This document shows positions 15,229 through 22,871 of a stretch of DNA of 64,000 bases, piece after piece. Numbering within the stretch: the first letter of the stretch is position 1; each line of letters begins with the position of its first letter. The translations under genes were made by a program, and so were the position numbers. Origin of the DNA: Amycolatopsis sp. 195334CR (GTDB taxonomy: Bacteria > Actinomycetota > Actinomycetes > Mycobacteriales > Pseudonocardiaceae); NCBI RefSeq assembly GCF_017309385.1, contig NZ_JAFJMJ010000001.1, positions 992,001 through 1,056,000 of the forward strand, given 5' to 3'. The notes beneath the pieces were generated by a model. That model did no database searches. It had not been told where the DNA came from and was given only the letters and a program-made list of their open reading frames with translations.

Positions 15229-15999
15229 GGCGACGGCCCGCAACTGGGTCGCGTAGGAGTACGGGATGTTCGGGAAGTCGGTGCCCAGCACCACCCGATC
15301 ACCGAGACCGGCGAGGCTGGCCACCCAGTCCGCCGGTTTCGGCATCATCGCCTCGGTGAACGGCACGCCGACCATGGTGGTGTCGAGGTACACGCGGGGG
15401 TACCGGCGCACCAGCTCGACGGCTTCCCCGTACTCCGGCATACCGGCGTGCGCGAGCACCGCGGTCAGCCTCGGGTGCCGCTTCAGCACCGCGCCGAACA
15501 CGTCCAGCCCGGTGTGCGCGCCCCTCAGCGGACCATGTCCACAGTGGACCACCACCGGCACACCGGCGTCCGCCAGCGTGCCCCACGCCTTGTCCAGCAG
15601 GTCGTCCCTCGGGTCGTACGCGCCCACCTGGACGTGCGCCTTGAAGCACCGGGCACCGGCCCGCACTGCGGAGTCCACATAGGACGCGGCGGCCGGTTCC
15701 GGGTACAGCGTGCCGGTCGGCACCGCCTCGGGCACCCGCTCGCCGAACTCCAGCGCCCACTCCGAGAGCCATTCGGCCATCCCCGGCTTGTGCGGGTACA
15801 CCAGCGGCGCGAACCTCAGCACCCCGAGCGAGCGCAACACCGCCAGCCGCTCGTCCTCCGGCAGCCGGTAGTGGATCGGCCACGGGGTGCCGTAGTGCTT
15901 CTCCGCCTGGTCGAAGTACGACCAGACCTTCGCCATCACCCGCTCGGGCAGGAAGTGCACGTGGAGGTCGACCAGCCCGGGCAGGCCGAGCGAGCGCAC
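15136..15999 (-). CDS. Amidohydrolase (TIM-barrel metal-dependent hydrolase)
   Basis: Amidohydrolase-2-type enzyme of 287 residues. The metal ligands appear in order: LVDLHVHFLP (HxH on strand 1), KAHVQV with Lys-Ala-His, PVVVHCGHG, AVLAHAGMPEYGE and VVLGTDFPNIPY (catalytic Asp). The substrate is unknown; related proteins act as decarboxylases or hydrolases of aromatic acids. Start is uncertain. GTG at 15999 is used here, but it has no good ribosome site, whereas a CTG at 16044 is preceded by GAAGGG and overlaps the smpB stop as CTGA, adding 15 residues. Downstream of smpB on the same strand. Confidence 0.88.
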   Translation of the reverse strand: MRSLGLPGLVDLHVHFLPERVMAKVWSYFDQAEKHYGTPWPIHYRLPEDERLAVLRSLGVLRFAPLVYPHKPGMAEWLSEWALEFGERVPEAVPTGTLYPEPAAASYVDSAVRAGARCFKAHVQVGAYDPRDDLLDKAWGTLADAGVPVVVHCGHGPLRGAHTGLDVFGAVLKRHPRLTAVLAHAGMPEYGEAVELVRRYPRVYLDTTMVGVPFTEAMMPKPADWVASLAGLGDRVVLGTDFPNIPYSYATQLRAVASWAAADDRLGEQFLRQVLHDTPARLLGLEP

Positions 16000-16040
16000 C
16001 CAGCCCGGGACGTCCGCATCGGACTCCGGGCCGGCCGCGC

Positions 16041-16517
16041 TCAGTACCGGCCCTTCAGCGCGCGGCCCATCGCCTTGCGCACCTCGCGATCGGCGTCGCG
16101 CTTGGCCAGGTCCTGGCGCTTGTCCCAGGCCTTCTTGCCCTTCGCCAGCGCCAGTTCGACCTTGACCTTGCCGTCCTTGAAGTACATCGACAGCGGGACC
16201 AGGGAGAGCCCGCTCTCCTTGGTCTTGCCGATCAGCTTCTCGATCTCGCCCTTGTGCAGCAACAGCTTCCGGGTGCGGCGGGGCATGTGGTTGGTCCAGG
16301 TGCCCTGCACGTACTCGGGGATGTGGACGTTGCGCAGCCACACCTCGCCGTCATCCACCGTGGCGAACGCGTCGGCCAGCGAGGCCTTGCCGTCACGCAG
16401 GCTCTTCACCTCGGTACCGACGAGCACGAGACCGGCTTCGTAGGTGTCCAGGATGGAGTAGTCGTGCCGCGCCTTGCGGTTCGACACGATCACCTTGTGA
16501 CCACGTTCTTTGGGCAT
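16041..16517 (-). CDS. smpB: SsrA-binding protein SmpB
   Basis: tmRNA partner of 158 residues. It shows the SmpB core: [28 protein letters not shown], the HIPEY motif, RTRKLLLHK and the C-terminal basic tail [24 protein letters not shown] that enters the decoding centre. It is the last recognised gene of the prfB-ftsE-ftsX-smpB run, an arrangement common in actinobacteria. Its RNA partner ssrA is on the same strand 6.4 kb downstream. Confidence 0.97.
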   Translation of the reverse strand: MPKERGHKVIVSNRKARHDYSILDTYEAGLVLVGTEVKSLRDGKASLADAFATVDDGEVWLRNVHIPEYVQGTWTNHMPRRTRKLLLHKGEIEKLIGKTKESGLSLVPLSMYFKDGKVKVELALAKGKKAWDKRQDLAKRDADREVRKAMGRALKGRY

Positions 16518-16559
16518 GATGACAACTCTACGTGATTCTCAGCGGCACGACACCGGCAT

Positions 16560-17459
16560 TTAATGCCGCACGTACAGACGCAGCGTGACGTAACCGGTGA
16601 TGGCCGAGATCAGGATCGACACCCCGACCAGGATCGGCGCCACCGGGAACAACACGTCCAGTGTGGTCACCGGTGGAATGATCCCGCCCGCCGAGGTCAG
16701 CAGCGTGTCGAAGAACAACATCTTGCCCACGAGCAGGAAAACGATCGCGAGGATCGCCCCGACCACGCCGGCGACCACCGCCTCCAGCAGGAAGGGCAAC
16801 TGCGTGTACCAGCGGGTGGCGCCGACCAGTCGCATGATGCCGACCTCGGTGCGCCTGGTGAACGCGGAGACCTGGATCGTGTTCGAGATCAGCAGCAGCG
16901 CGGCGAAGGCCTGCAACAGCGCGACCACGAAGGTGATGTTCCGGAACACGTTGAGCCCGTTGAAGAACCGCTCCAGGAACACGTTCTGGTCGTCGACCTT
17001 GTCCACCCCGGGACGACCGGTGTACTCCTTCACGATCACGTCACTGCGGCTCGGGTCCTCGAGCTTGATGTGCAGCGAGGCGGGCAGCGACTCGGGCCGC
17101 GCCAGCTCCACCAGCTCCGGCTGGCCCTCGAAGATCCGCTTGAACCGCTCGAAGGCGTCCTGCCGGTTCTCGAACACCACGGAGTCCACGCCGGGCCTGC
17201 TGTCCAGCTCGGTGCGCAGGCCGGAGCACAGCTGCTGCGAGCAGTTGGCGTCGCTGGCGCTGACGTCGTCGGTGAAGTAGACGGTGACCTCGACGTCGTC
17301 CTGGTAGTTCGTCTGCATCTTGTCGATGGTCGTGACGATCAGCAGACCGCCGCCCAGCATGGCGAGCGAAACCGCCGTGGTGATGACCATCGCGATGGTC
17401 ATCGTGATGTTCCGGCGCAAGCCGGTGACGACCTCGCTGAACACAAAACTGGCACGCAT
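16560..17459 (-). CDS. ftsX: Cell division protein FtsX
   Basis: Membrane subunit of the FtsEX complex (299 residues), which controls peptidoglycan hydrolases at the division site. N-terminal cytoplasmic MRASFVFSEVVTGLRRN, first helix about residues 20-45, an extracellular domain to about 165 containing a close cysteine pair (NCSQQLC), then three C-terminal helices with the FTRRTEVGIMRLVGAT cytoplasmic coupling segment. Starts 54 bases after the ftsE stop and is probably in the same operon. Confidence 0.96.
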   Translation of the reverse strand: MRASFVFSEVVTGLRRNITMTIAMVITTAVSLAMLGGGLLIVTTIDKMQTNYQDDVEVTVYFTDDVSASDANCSQQLCSGLRTELDSRPGVDSVVFENRQDAFERFKRIFEGQPELVELARPESLPASLHIKLEDPSRSDVIVKEYTGRPGVDKVDDQNVFLERFFNGLNVFRNITFVVALLQAFAALLLISNTIQVSAFTRRTEVGIMRLVGATRWYTQLPFLLEAVVAGVVGAILAIVFLLVGKMLFFDTLLTSAGGIIPPVTTLDVLFPVAPILVGVSILISAITGYVTLRLYVRH

Positions 17460-17513
17460 CGGGGTGGCTGTCCCTTGGGGGTCGGGGGCGGAAAGGGTGC
17501 GGCGGTACGGCGG

Positions 17514-18203
17514 TCAGCGACCGACGCCGTAGACCCCGCGGGCATCGTCGCGCACGACCCGGCCGAGCTGCAGCTCGACCACGCGGCGGCGCATCGAGTC
17601 GACGATCGAGTGGTCGTGGGTGGCCATCAGCACGGTGGTGCCGGTGCGGTTGATCCGCTCCAGCAGCAGCATGATGTCCTGGCTGGTGTCCGGGTCCAGG
17701 TTCCCGGTCGGCTCGTCGGCCAGCAGCACCAGCGGCCGGTTGACGAAGGCGCGGGCGATCGCCACGCGCTGCTGCTCGCCACCGGAGAGCTCGTTGGGCA
17801 GGCGGTCCGCCTTGCCCTCCAGGCCGACCAGCTCGAGCACCTCGGGGACCACCTTGCGAATGGTCAGCTTCGGCTTGCCGATCACCTCGAGCGCGAACGC
17901 CACGTTCTCCGCGACGGTCTTGTTGGTGAGCAGCCGGAAGTCCTGGAACACGCAGCCGATGGTCTGGCGCAGGCGGGGGACCCGGCGCCGGGCCATCTTG
18001 GCCACGTCGAAGTTGGACACCATCACCCGGCCCTGCGACGGCACCTCCTCGCGGAGGAGCAGGCGCAGGAACGTCGACTTGCCGGACCCCGACGGGCCGA
18101 TCAGGAAGACGAACTCACCCTTGTCCACCTCGACGGACACCCGTTCGAGGGCGGGGCGGGTCGACGTCTTGTAGACCTTGGATACCTCTTCGAGCCGGAT
18201 CAC
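17514..18203 (-). CDS. ftsE: Cell division ATP-binding protein FtsE
   Basis: ABC ATPase of 229 residues partnering FtsX. Walker [11 protein letters not shown]-loop VFQDFRLL, signature LSGGEQQR, Walker [17 protein letters not shown] and the switch His in [12 protein letters not shown] start with [12 protein letters not shown], the usual FtsE N-terminus. Located between prfB and ftsX, as in mycobacteria and other actinobacteria. Confidence 0.97.
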   Translation of the reverse strand: MIRLEEVSKVYKTSTRPALERVSVEVDKGEFVFLIGPSGSGKSTFLRLLLREEVPSQGRVMVSNFDVAKMARRRVPRLRQTIGCVFQDFRLLTNKTVAENVAFALEVIGKPKLTIRKVVPEVLELVGLEGKADRLPNELSGGEQQRVAIARAFVNRPLVLLADEPTGNLDPDTSQDIMLLLERINRTGTTVLMATHDHSIVDSMRRRVVELQLGRVVRDDARGVYGVGR

Positions 18204-18269
18204 GGTGCGTCATCCTACTCAGTCACCCGTTAAGCCTAGGTTGCCACCTCCCGGGCGGCGCCCGGGCGC

Positions 18270-19373
18270 TCAGGCGTTCTCGGTCTGCTTCCGCCAGCGG
18301 ATGCCCGCTTCGAGGAAACCGTCGATGTCGCCGTCGAGCACCGAGCTGGGGTTGCCCACCTCGAACTCGGTGCGCAGGTCCTTGACCATCTGGTACGGGT
18401 GCAGCACGTAGGAGCGCATCTGGTTGCCCCAGCTGGAGCCACCGTCCTTGAGCGCGTTCAGCTCGGCGCGCTCCTCCTCCTTCTTCCGCTGCAGCAGCTT
18501 GGCCTGGAGCACCTTCATCGCGGCCGCCTTGTTCTGCAGCTGCGACTTCTCGTTCTGGCAGGAGACCACGATGCCGGTCGGGCCGTGCGTGATGCGCACC
18601 GCCGAGTCGGTGGTGTTCACGCTCTGCCCCCCGGGACCCGAGGAGCGGAAGACGTCGACCCGGATGTCCTTCTCCGGGATGTCGACGTGGTCGACCTCCT
18701 CGACCTCGGGCAGCACCTCGACGTGGGCGAAGGAGGTCTGGCGGCGGCCCTGGTTGTCGAACGGGGAGATGCGCACCAGCCGGTGCGTGCCCTGTTCGAC
18801 GGAGAGCGTGCCGTAGACGTAGGGGGCGCTCACCTTGAAGGTGGCGGACTTGATCCCGGCCTCTTCGGCGTAGGAGATGTCGTACACGTCGGTCGGGTAG
18901 TCGTGGCGTTCCGACCAGCGCATGTACATGCGCAGCAGCATCTCGGCCCAGTCGGCCGCGTCGACGCCGCCCGCCTCGGACCGGATGGTCACCACGGCGT
19001 TGCGCTCGTCGTACTCCCCGGAGAGCAGGGTGCGCACCTCGAGGGCGGCGATCTCCTGCCGGAGCTTGCCCAGGTCGGCCTCGGCCTCGGCCTTGCTGGC
19101 GGTGTCGTCCTCGGCCTCGGCCAGCTCGTAGAGCACGCCGAGATCGTCCACCCGCTGGCGCAGCTCGGAGACCCGGCGCAGCTCGTTCTGCTTGTGCGAG
19201 AGCTGGCTGGTGATCTTCTGCGCGGCCTCCGGGTTGTCCCAGAGGTCGGGCTTCGACGCCTGCTGCTCCAGCGAGGCGACATCGGCCCGCAACGCGTCCA
19301 GGTCCATCACGGACTCGATCTGGGCCAGCGTGCCGGCGACGTCCTTCAGCTCTGCTTCAAACTCGGCGCTCAC
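18270..19373 (-). CDS. prfB: Peptide chain release factor 2
   Basis: RF2 of 367 residues that terminates at UGA and UAA. The codon-recognition tripeptide SPF is in [14 protein letters not shown] and the catalytic GGQ is in [20 protein letters not shown] at 19373 ([12 protein letters not shown]) has GGAGCGGC just upstream. The reading frame is continuous: there is no in-frame TGA near codon 26, so the programmed +1 frameshift of the Escherichia coli gene is absent here. First gene of the prfB-ftsE-ftsX-smpB series. Confidence 0.97.
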   Translation of the reverse strand: MSAEFEAELKDVAGTLAQIESVMDLDALRADVASLEQQASKPDLWDNPEAAQKITSQLSHKQNELRRVSELRQRVDDLGVLYELAEAEDDTASKAEAEADLGKLRQEIAALEVRTLLSGEYDERNAVVTIRSEAGGVDAADWAEMLLRMYMRWSERHDYPTDVYDISYAEEAGIKSATFKVSAPYVYGTLSVEQGTHRLVRISPFDNQGRRQTSFAHVEVLPEVEEVDHVDIPEKDIRVDVFRSSGPGGQSVNTTDSAVRITHGPTGIVVSCQNEKSQLQNKAAAMKVLQAKLLQRKKEEERAELNALKDGGSSWGNQMRSYVLHPYQMVKDLRTEFEVGNPSSVLDGDIDGFLEAGIRWRKQTENA

Positions 19374-19502
19374 GCCGCTCCACGTTACGGGAACGCCGTC
19401 CCGGCTCCCAGCCGCCACCCTCAACGGAGGCGGTTCGGACCGGTTTTCGCCAGCGAAGAGTCGCGGCCGGTCGCAGACAACCGGCCGCGTACTCCGCTGA
19501 GC

Positions 19503-20003
19503 TCAGGCTTGCGGGATCGCGTCGACCAGCTTGAGGGCCGCCTTGGCGTGGGCCTGGCCGAACTCGGCCACCGCCTTCGCGTAGGGGTCCTCGGCCGCCT
19601 TGATCGCCGCCTTGGCCGCGTCGAGGTCCTCGGCGTAGGCCCCGCGGGCCTGCTCGACGAGGCTCGTGCGCTGCTTCGCCGTCAAGGTGCCGGCGTGCAC
19701 CAGGCGGAGGATCAGCGGGCTGCGAAGGTGGTCGGGCCCGGCGTCGGAGGACAGCCACGCCTTGAAGGCCTTCTTGCCCGCGGCGGTGATCACGTACTGC
19801 TGACTGGAGCGCGGTCCCTGCTTGCCGAGTCGGACCAGGCCTTCCTTCGCCAGTGCCGGGAGCTCCCGGTACACCTGGCTGCGCGTGACGCTGAAGAAGG
19901 CGCCGAATCGTTCCTCCGCTCCCGCGACGAGCTGCCCGCCGGTGGCTGGGCCGTCGTGGAGCAGACCGAGCAGGGCTGCGGCTGTTGCATTCAAATCGGA
20001 CAC
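19503..20003 (-). CDS. PadR-family transcriptional regulator
   Basis: Regulator of 166 residues: N-terminal winged helix (TAAALLGLLHDGPATGGQLVAGAEERFGAF.SVTRSQVYRELPALAKEGLVR, wing RSSQQYVITAAGKKAFKAWL) and a C-terminal helical dimerisation region rich in Ala/Glu/Lys. The long stretch upstream has three CCA-N3-TGG palindromes that are likely autoregulatory operators. No obvious target gene sits beside it, so it may act elsewhere. The ligand is unknown. Confidence 0.9.
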   Translation of the reverse strand: MSDLNATAAALLGLLHDGPATGGQLVAGAEERFGAFFSVTRSQVYRELPALAKEGLVRLGKQGPRSSQQYVITAAGKKAFKAWLSSDAGPDHLRSPLILRLVHAGTLTAKQRTSLVEQARGAYAEDLDAAKAAIKAAEDPYAKAVAEFGQAHAKAALKLVDAIPQA

Positions 20004-20033
20004 GCCTTCTACGTTCCCACTTCTCCCCAGTTC

Positions 20034-20127
20034 TGTCCACAGTGGCCAGCCGTTGAGTCCACAATGGCTAGTTCACTTTCGCCGGAAAACCCCCTTTCGG
20101 CCTAGCGGCTGCCTGAGTCCATAATGG
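20034..20127. promoter_or_regulatory. Repeated CCA-N3-TGG motif upstream of padR
   Basis: TGTCCACAGTGG (20034-20045), TGAGTCCACAATGG (20054-20067) and TGAGTCCATAATGG (20114-20127). The last two are 14-base direct repeats differing at one base and start exactly 60 bases apart. The centres are palindromic. Likely PadR binding sites. Confidence 0.6.
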
Positions 20128-20386
20128 ACGAACACGCAACGTCAACTCGAGGTGACAGTGTTGTTCAGGGCTTTGACCAGCGGAAACGTCACCACACCGC
20201 ACGGTCGGCCAGTGGTTCGACCGCTGACCCGGCCAAGGATGCTGAGTTCGTTCGTCCACAAAAATTGCACCAGGTGCGAATACACGCACCACGTGCGAGA
20301 AGGACTGTCCACTCGCCACCCCTACAGCCCAATATGGACTCGGGCGCAACCGGCAGCACACGATCGGACACGGAGCGAACACAAAT
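20128..20386. other. Intergenic stretch without recognised gene
   Basis: Lower-GC interval between the padR upstream region and the initiator tRNA terminator. Short reading frames exist on both strands but none has a ribosome site or family character. A reversed partial copy of the upstream motif (CCAATATGGACTC) lies near 20329-20341. Confidence 0.5.
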
Positions 20387-20424
20387 GAAGAGGCCCGGTC
20401 CGCCGAAACGAACCGGGCCTCTTC
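20387..20424 (-). terminator. Terminator of initiator tRNA copy 1
   Basis: Perfect 13-base stem (GAAGAGGCCCGGT with ACCGGGCCTCTTC) 3 bases after the tRNA CCA, followed on the minus strand by ATTTGTGTT. Confidence 0.8.
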
Positions 20425-20427
20425 CCG

Positions 20428-20504
20428 TGGTAGCGGGGACAGGATTTGAACCTGCGACCTCTGGGTTATGAGCCCAGCGAGCTACCGAGCTGCTCCACCC
20501 CGCG
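20428..20504 (-). tRNA. Initiator tRNA-fMet (CAT), copy 1, CCA encoded
   Basis: Sequence starts CGCGGGGTGGAGCAG and ends with GTCCCCGCTA plus an encoded CCA. It has the initiator hallmarks: an unpaired first position (C1 opposite U72) and three consecutive G-C pairs at the base of the anticodon stem (CTGGG-CTCATAA-CCCAG). T-loop GGTTCAAATCC. Copy 2 at 22731-22804 is identical over the 74-nt body. Confidence 0.97.
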
Positions 20505-20661
20505 TTGTGAAAACAAGATTACAGGGCGGTGCGGGGCACGCTGACACCGGGTGTCCTTAGTGCCATATTCGCAGGTCAGGGCCAGGTTTCCCACCTGAGA
20601 GGGAGGCAGCTCGCCCGCGCGGTGGAAGCGCTCGGCACCCCACTCCACCCACCCTGACCCC

Positions 20662-21741
20662 GTGAACACGACAGGCCCACACCCCACCGGCGAACGCCCG
20701 CGAGCCCTCCGGCCCACCACCGACGACCCAGACCAGGGCTCTCGCACCGACGAGTGGCACCGCCACGGCAGTCACGCTGCCACCGGCGTCCACCGGCGCC
20801 GCCACCTCGCTACCCCGAGGCGGCTGGCCATCGCGCTCGGCTGCTGGAGCCTCGCCTACGGCGCCCTCCGGCTCCTCGCGCCCCTCCCCGGCGGCGACCG
20901 CAACGCGGACCTGGCGGCCGTCCCCGGCTGGGCCGTCGCCGCCGTCTGCGTGCTCGGCGCCCTGGTGGCCTTCACGCCCCGTGGAAGCCGGGCGGTGCTT
21001 GTGGCGGGCTGGGCGGTGGCGGCCGTCCTGTCAGCGCTCGGCTTCGTGCTCGTGCTTGATCTAGTCGCCATCGCCCTGCCCGGACTGGACCTGCCGTTCG
21101 CCCTCCTGCCGTTCCTCCTCCGGCTCGCCTGCGCGCTGACCGGCCTCGCGTTCGCCCGGCTCACCCTCGCCCGCCGACGACGGCTTCGCGGCGCCTGCCC
21201 CGACTGCGGCCGCATCAACGGCGTGACCCGCCTGGCCGTCCGCCCGCGGTGGGCCCTGGTGGCCGGCTACCTCGCCGTCGCCGGGTGCGCCCTCCGCTTC
21301 GGCGCGCAAACCCTTTGGCACGACGATCTTCCGATCGGCATGTCCGCGTCCGCCTGGGTCTTCATCCTCGGCATGCTGGCCGGCGGCACGCTCCTGCCGC
21401 TGGCACTGGTCCACCGCTGGGGCGAGGTCTGGCCGCGCTGGGTCCTGCCGCTCGCCGGGACGCGCGTCCCGCGCCTGGTGCTGCTGATCCCCGCCGCGCT
21501 GTTCGCCCTCGGGCTCGTCTCCTACTTCGGCGCGTTCGGTCTCGTCGAGCTGGTCGTGCACGCGGTGTCCGGCGAACCGACCGAGCACGCGCTCTTCCTC
21601 TGGCTCGCCGTGATCGGCTACCTCGCTTGGGGCACCGGCATCGGCGCGGCGGCCATCGCCTACTACGCGCGGACCCGCCCCGAATGTCCACACGGGACTA
21701 ACGGTCGTAGAGCTTCGACAGACCGTCGACGAGTTCCGTGA
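20662..21741 (+). CDS. Multi-spanning membrane protein of unknown function
   Basis: About 359 codons from GTG. The first 50 residues are polar and basic, then about eight hydrophobic helices follow, interrupted by a cytoplasmic loop with a CPDCGR motif (ARRRRLRGACPDCGRINGVTRLAVRPRW) that could be half of a zinc site. Codon usage matches a real gene. There is no good ribosome site at the GTG, so the true start may be further in, near ALRRLAIALG-like sequence. The last 44 bases overlap the convergent WYL regulator gene. Not recognised; related proteins are common in actinobacteria with no assigned role. Confidence 0.7.
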   Translation: MNTTGPHPTGERPRALRPTTDDPDQGSRTDEWHRHGSHAATGVHRRRHLATPRRLAIALGCWSLAYGALRLLAPLPGGDRNADLAAVPGWAVAAVCVLGALVAFTPRGSRAVLVAGWAVAAVLSALGFVLVLDLVAIALPGLDLPFALLPFLLRLACALTGLAFARLTLARRRRLRGACPDCGRINGVTRLAVRPRWALVAGYLAVAGCALRFGAQTLWHDDLPIGMSASAWVFILGMLAGGTLLPLALVHRWGEVWPRWVLPLAGTRVPRLVLLIPAALFALGLVSYFGAFGLVELVVHAVSGEPTEHALFLWLAVIGYLAWGTGIGAAAIAYYARTRPECPHGTNGRRASTDRRRVP

Positions 21742-22669
21742 TCCGGTCGCGCAGTTCGGGCGGATCGAGCACCTCGACCTCCGGCCCGAGCCGGAGCAGG
21801 TCCCCCGCGGTGTAGGCGATCGATTCGATCGGGATGGCGCCGGTCACCCAGCCGTCGTCCCCCGGTTCGCCCGACGACTCGGCGAACGCCTTGACCACAT
21901 CGGCCGCGTACGTGTCGGCGAACTGCTCGACCCCCAGCGGCGAAAGCCGGATCACCGCCGCCCCGCGCCGCCGCCGGGCCAGGAAGTCGGCGCGGTAAGC
22001 CGACCAGTACGCGGCGAGGTCGAACTCCGGCGGCCGGTCGAACCGCTCCCCCTCACTCAGTTCGAGGATCTGGTTCACCCGATAGGTGGCGGTCCGCTCG
22101 CCACTGTTCGCGACCAGGTACCAGCGACCGGCCTTGAGCACGAGACCGTACGGCTCCAATGTGCGCTCGACGTCCCTCGGCTCGCGCCAGCGGTGGTACC
22201 GAACGTGCAGCACCCGCTGGGTCCACACCGCATCGGCCACGGCCGCCAGGTGCGGGGTCTCCTCGGCGTCGGAGTACCAGCCGGGTGCGTCCAGGTGGAA
22301 CCGCGAGGCGATGCGCTCGGTGCGTTCCCGCAACTCGGCGGGCATCGCGGCGAGCACCTTGAGCTGAGCCGTCCCGGCCACCTGCGCCAGCCCCAGCTCC
22401 GCCGCGGGCCCCGGCAACCCGGTGAGGAACAGCGTCTCGGCCTCCGCCGCGGTGAGCCCGGTCAACCGCGTGCGGTACCCGTCGAGCAACTGGTACCCGC
22501 CCGCCGGCCCGGCGTCGCCGTACAGCGGGATCCCGGCCGCGTGCAACGACTCGGCGTCCCGGTAGATGGTGCGCACCGAGACCTCGAGTTCCGCGGCCAG
22601 CTCACGTGCCGTCATGCGCCCGCGTGCCTGCAGCAGCAACAACATCGACACCAGGCGACTGGCCCGCAC
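21698..22669 (-). CDS. WYL-domain transcriptional regulator (DeoR-type HTH)
   Basis: Protein of 323 residues: N-terminal HTH (MRASRLVSMLLLLQARGRMTARELAAELEVSVRTIYRDAESL), then the WYL domain (YGLVLKAGRWYLVAN, with YRVNQILEL) and a C-terminal WCX-like extension ending PELRDRITELVDGLSKLY. Many WYL proteins sense nucleic acids or nucleotides; others regulate metabolism. No nuclease or defence operon is adjacent. Sits between the two initiator tRNA genes. Confidence 0.92.
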   Translation of the reverse strand: MRASRLVSMLLLLQARGRMTARELAAELEVSVRTIYRDAESLHAAGIPLYGDAGPAGGYQLLDGYRTRLTGLTAAEAETLFLTGLPGPAAELGLAQVAGTAQLKVLAAMPAELRERTERIASRFHLDAPGWYSDAEETPHLAAVADAVWTQRVLHVRYHRWREPRDVERTLEPYGLVLKAGRWYLVANSGERTATYRVNQILELSEGERFDRPPEFDLAAYWSAYRADFLARRRRGAAVIRLSPLGVEQFADTYAADVVKAFAESSGEPGDDGWVTGAIPIESIAYTAGDLLRLGPEVEVLDPPELRDRITELVDGLSKLYDR

Positions 22670-22689
22670 CCGATCCTCCCGGAAACGCG

Positions 22690-22723
22690 AAAGAGGGCCG
22701 TGTCCTGGGACACGACCCTCTTT
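22690..22723 (-). terminator. Terminator of initiator tRNA copy 2
   Basis: Stem AAAGAGGG/CCCTCTTT with inner GTGTCC/GGACAC immediately downstream of the tRNA gene. Confidence 0.8.
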
Positions 22724-22730
22724 CCCTCTG

Positions 22731-22804
22731 TAGCGGGGACAGGATTTGAACCTGCGACCTCTGGGTTATGAGCCCAGCGAGCTACCGAGCTGCTCCACCC
22801 CGCG
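22731..22804 (-). tRNA. Initiator tRNA-fMet (CAT), copy 2, CCA not encoded
   Basis: Identical to copy 1 across the 74-nt body, with the C1/U72 mismatch and three G-C pairs in the anticodon stem. The next bases are CAG, so the 3' CCA must be added enzymatically. Identity also extends a few bases upstream of the 5' end (TCACAACG). Confidence 0.97.
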
Positions 22805-22871
22805 TTGTGACACCAACCTTACGCCGCGGTTTCCCGGCGGTGCAAAGCGGGTGCCCCAAAGGTTGCCGACG

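Noticed and set aside
18270-19424. Programmed +1 frameshift in prfB
   Set aside because: The frame is continuous from the GTG with GGAGCGGC; there is no in-frame TGA or shift site.
20124-20471. Plus-strand frame running into the first initiator tRNA
   Set aside because: No ribosome site, reads through a terminator and tRNA, and no family resemblance.
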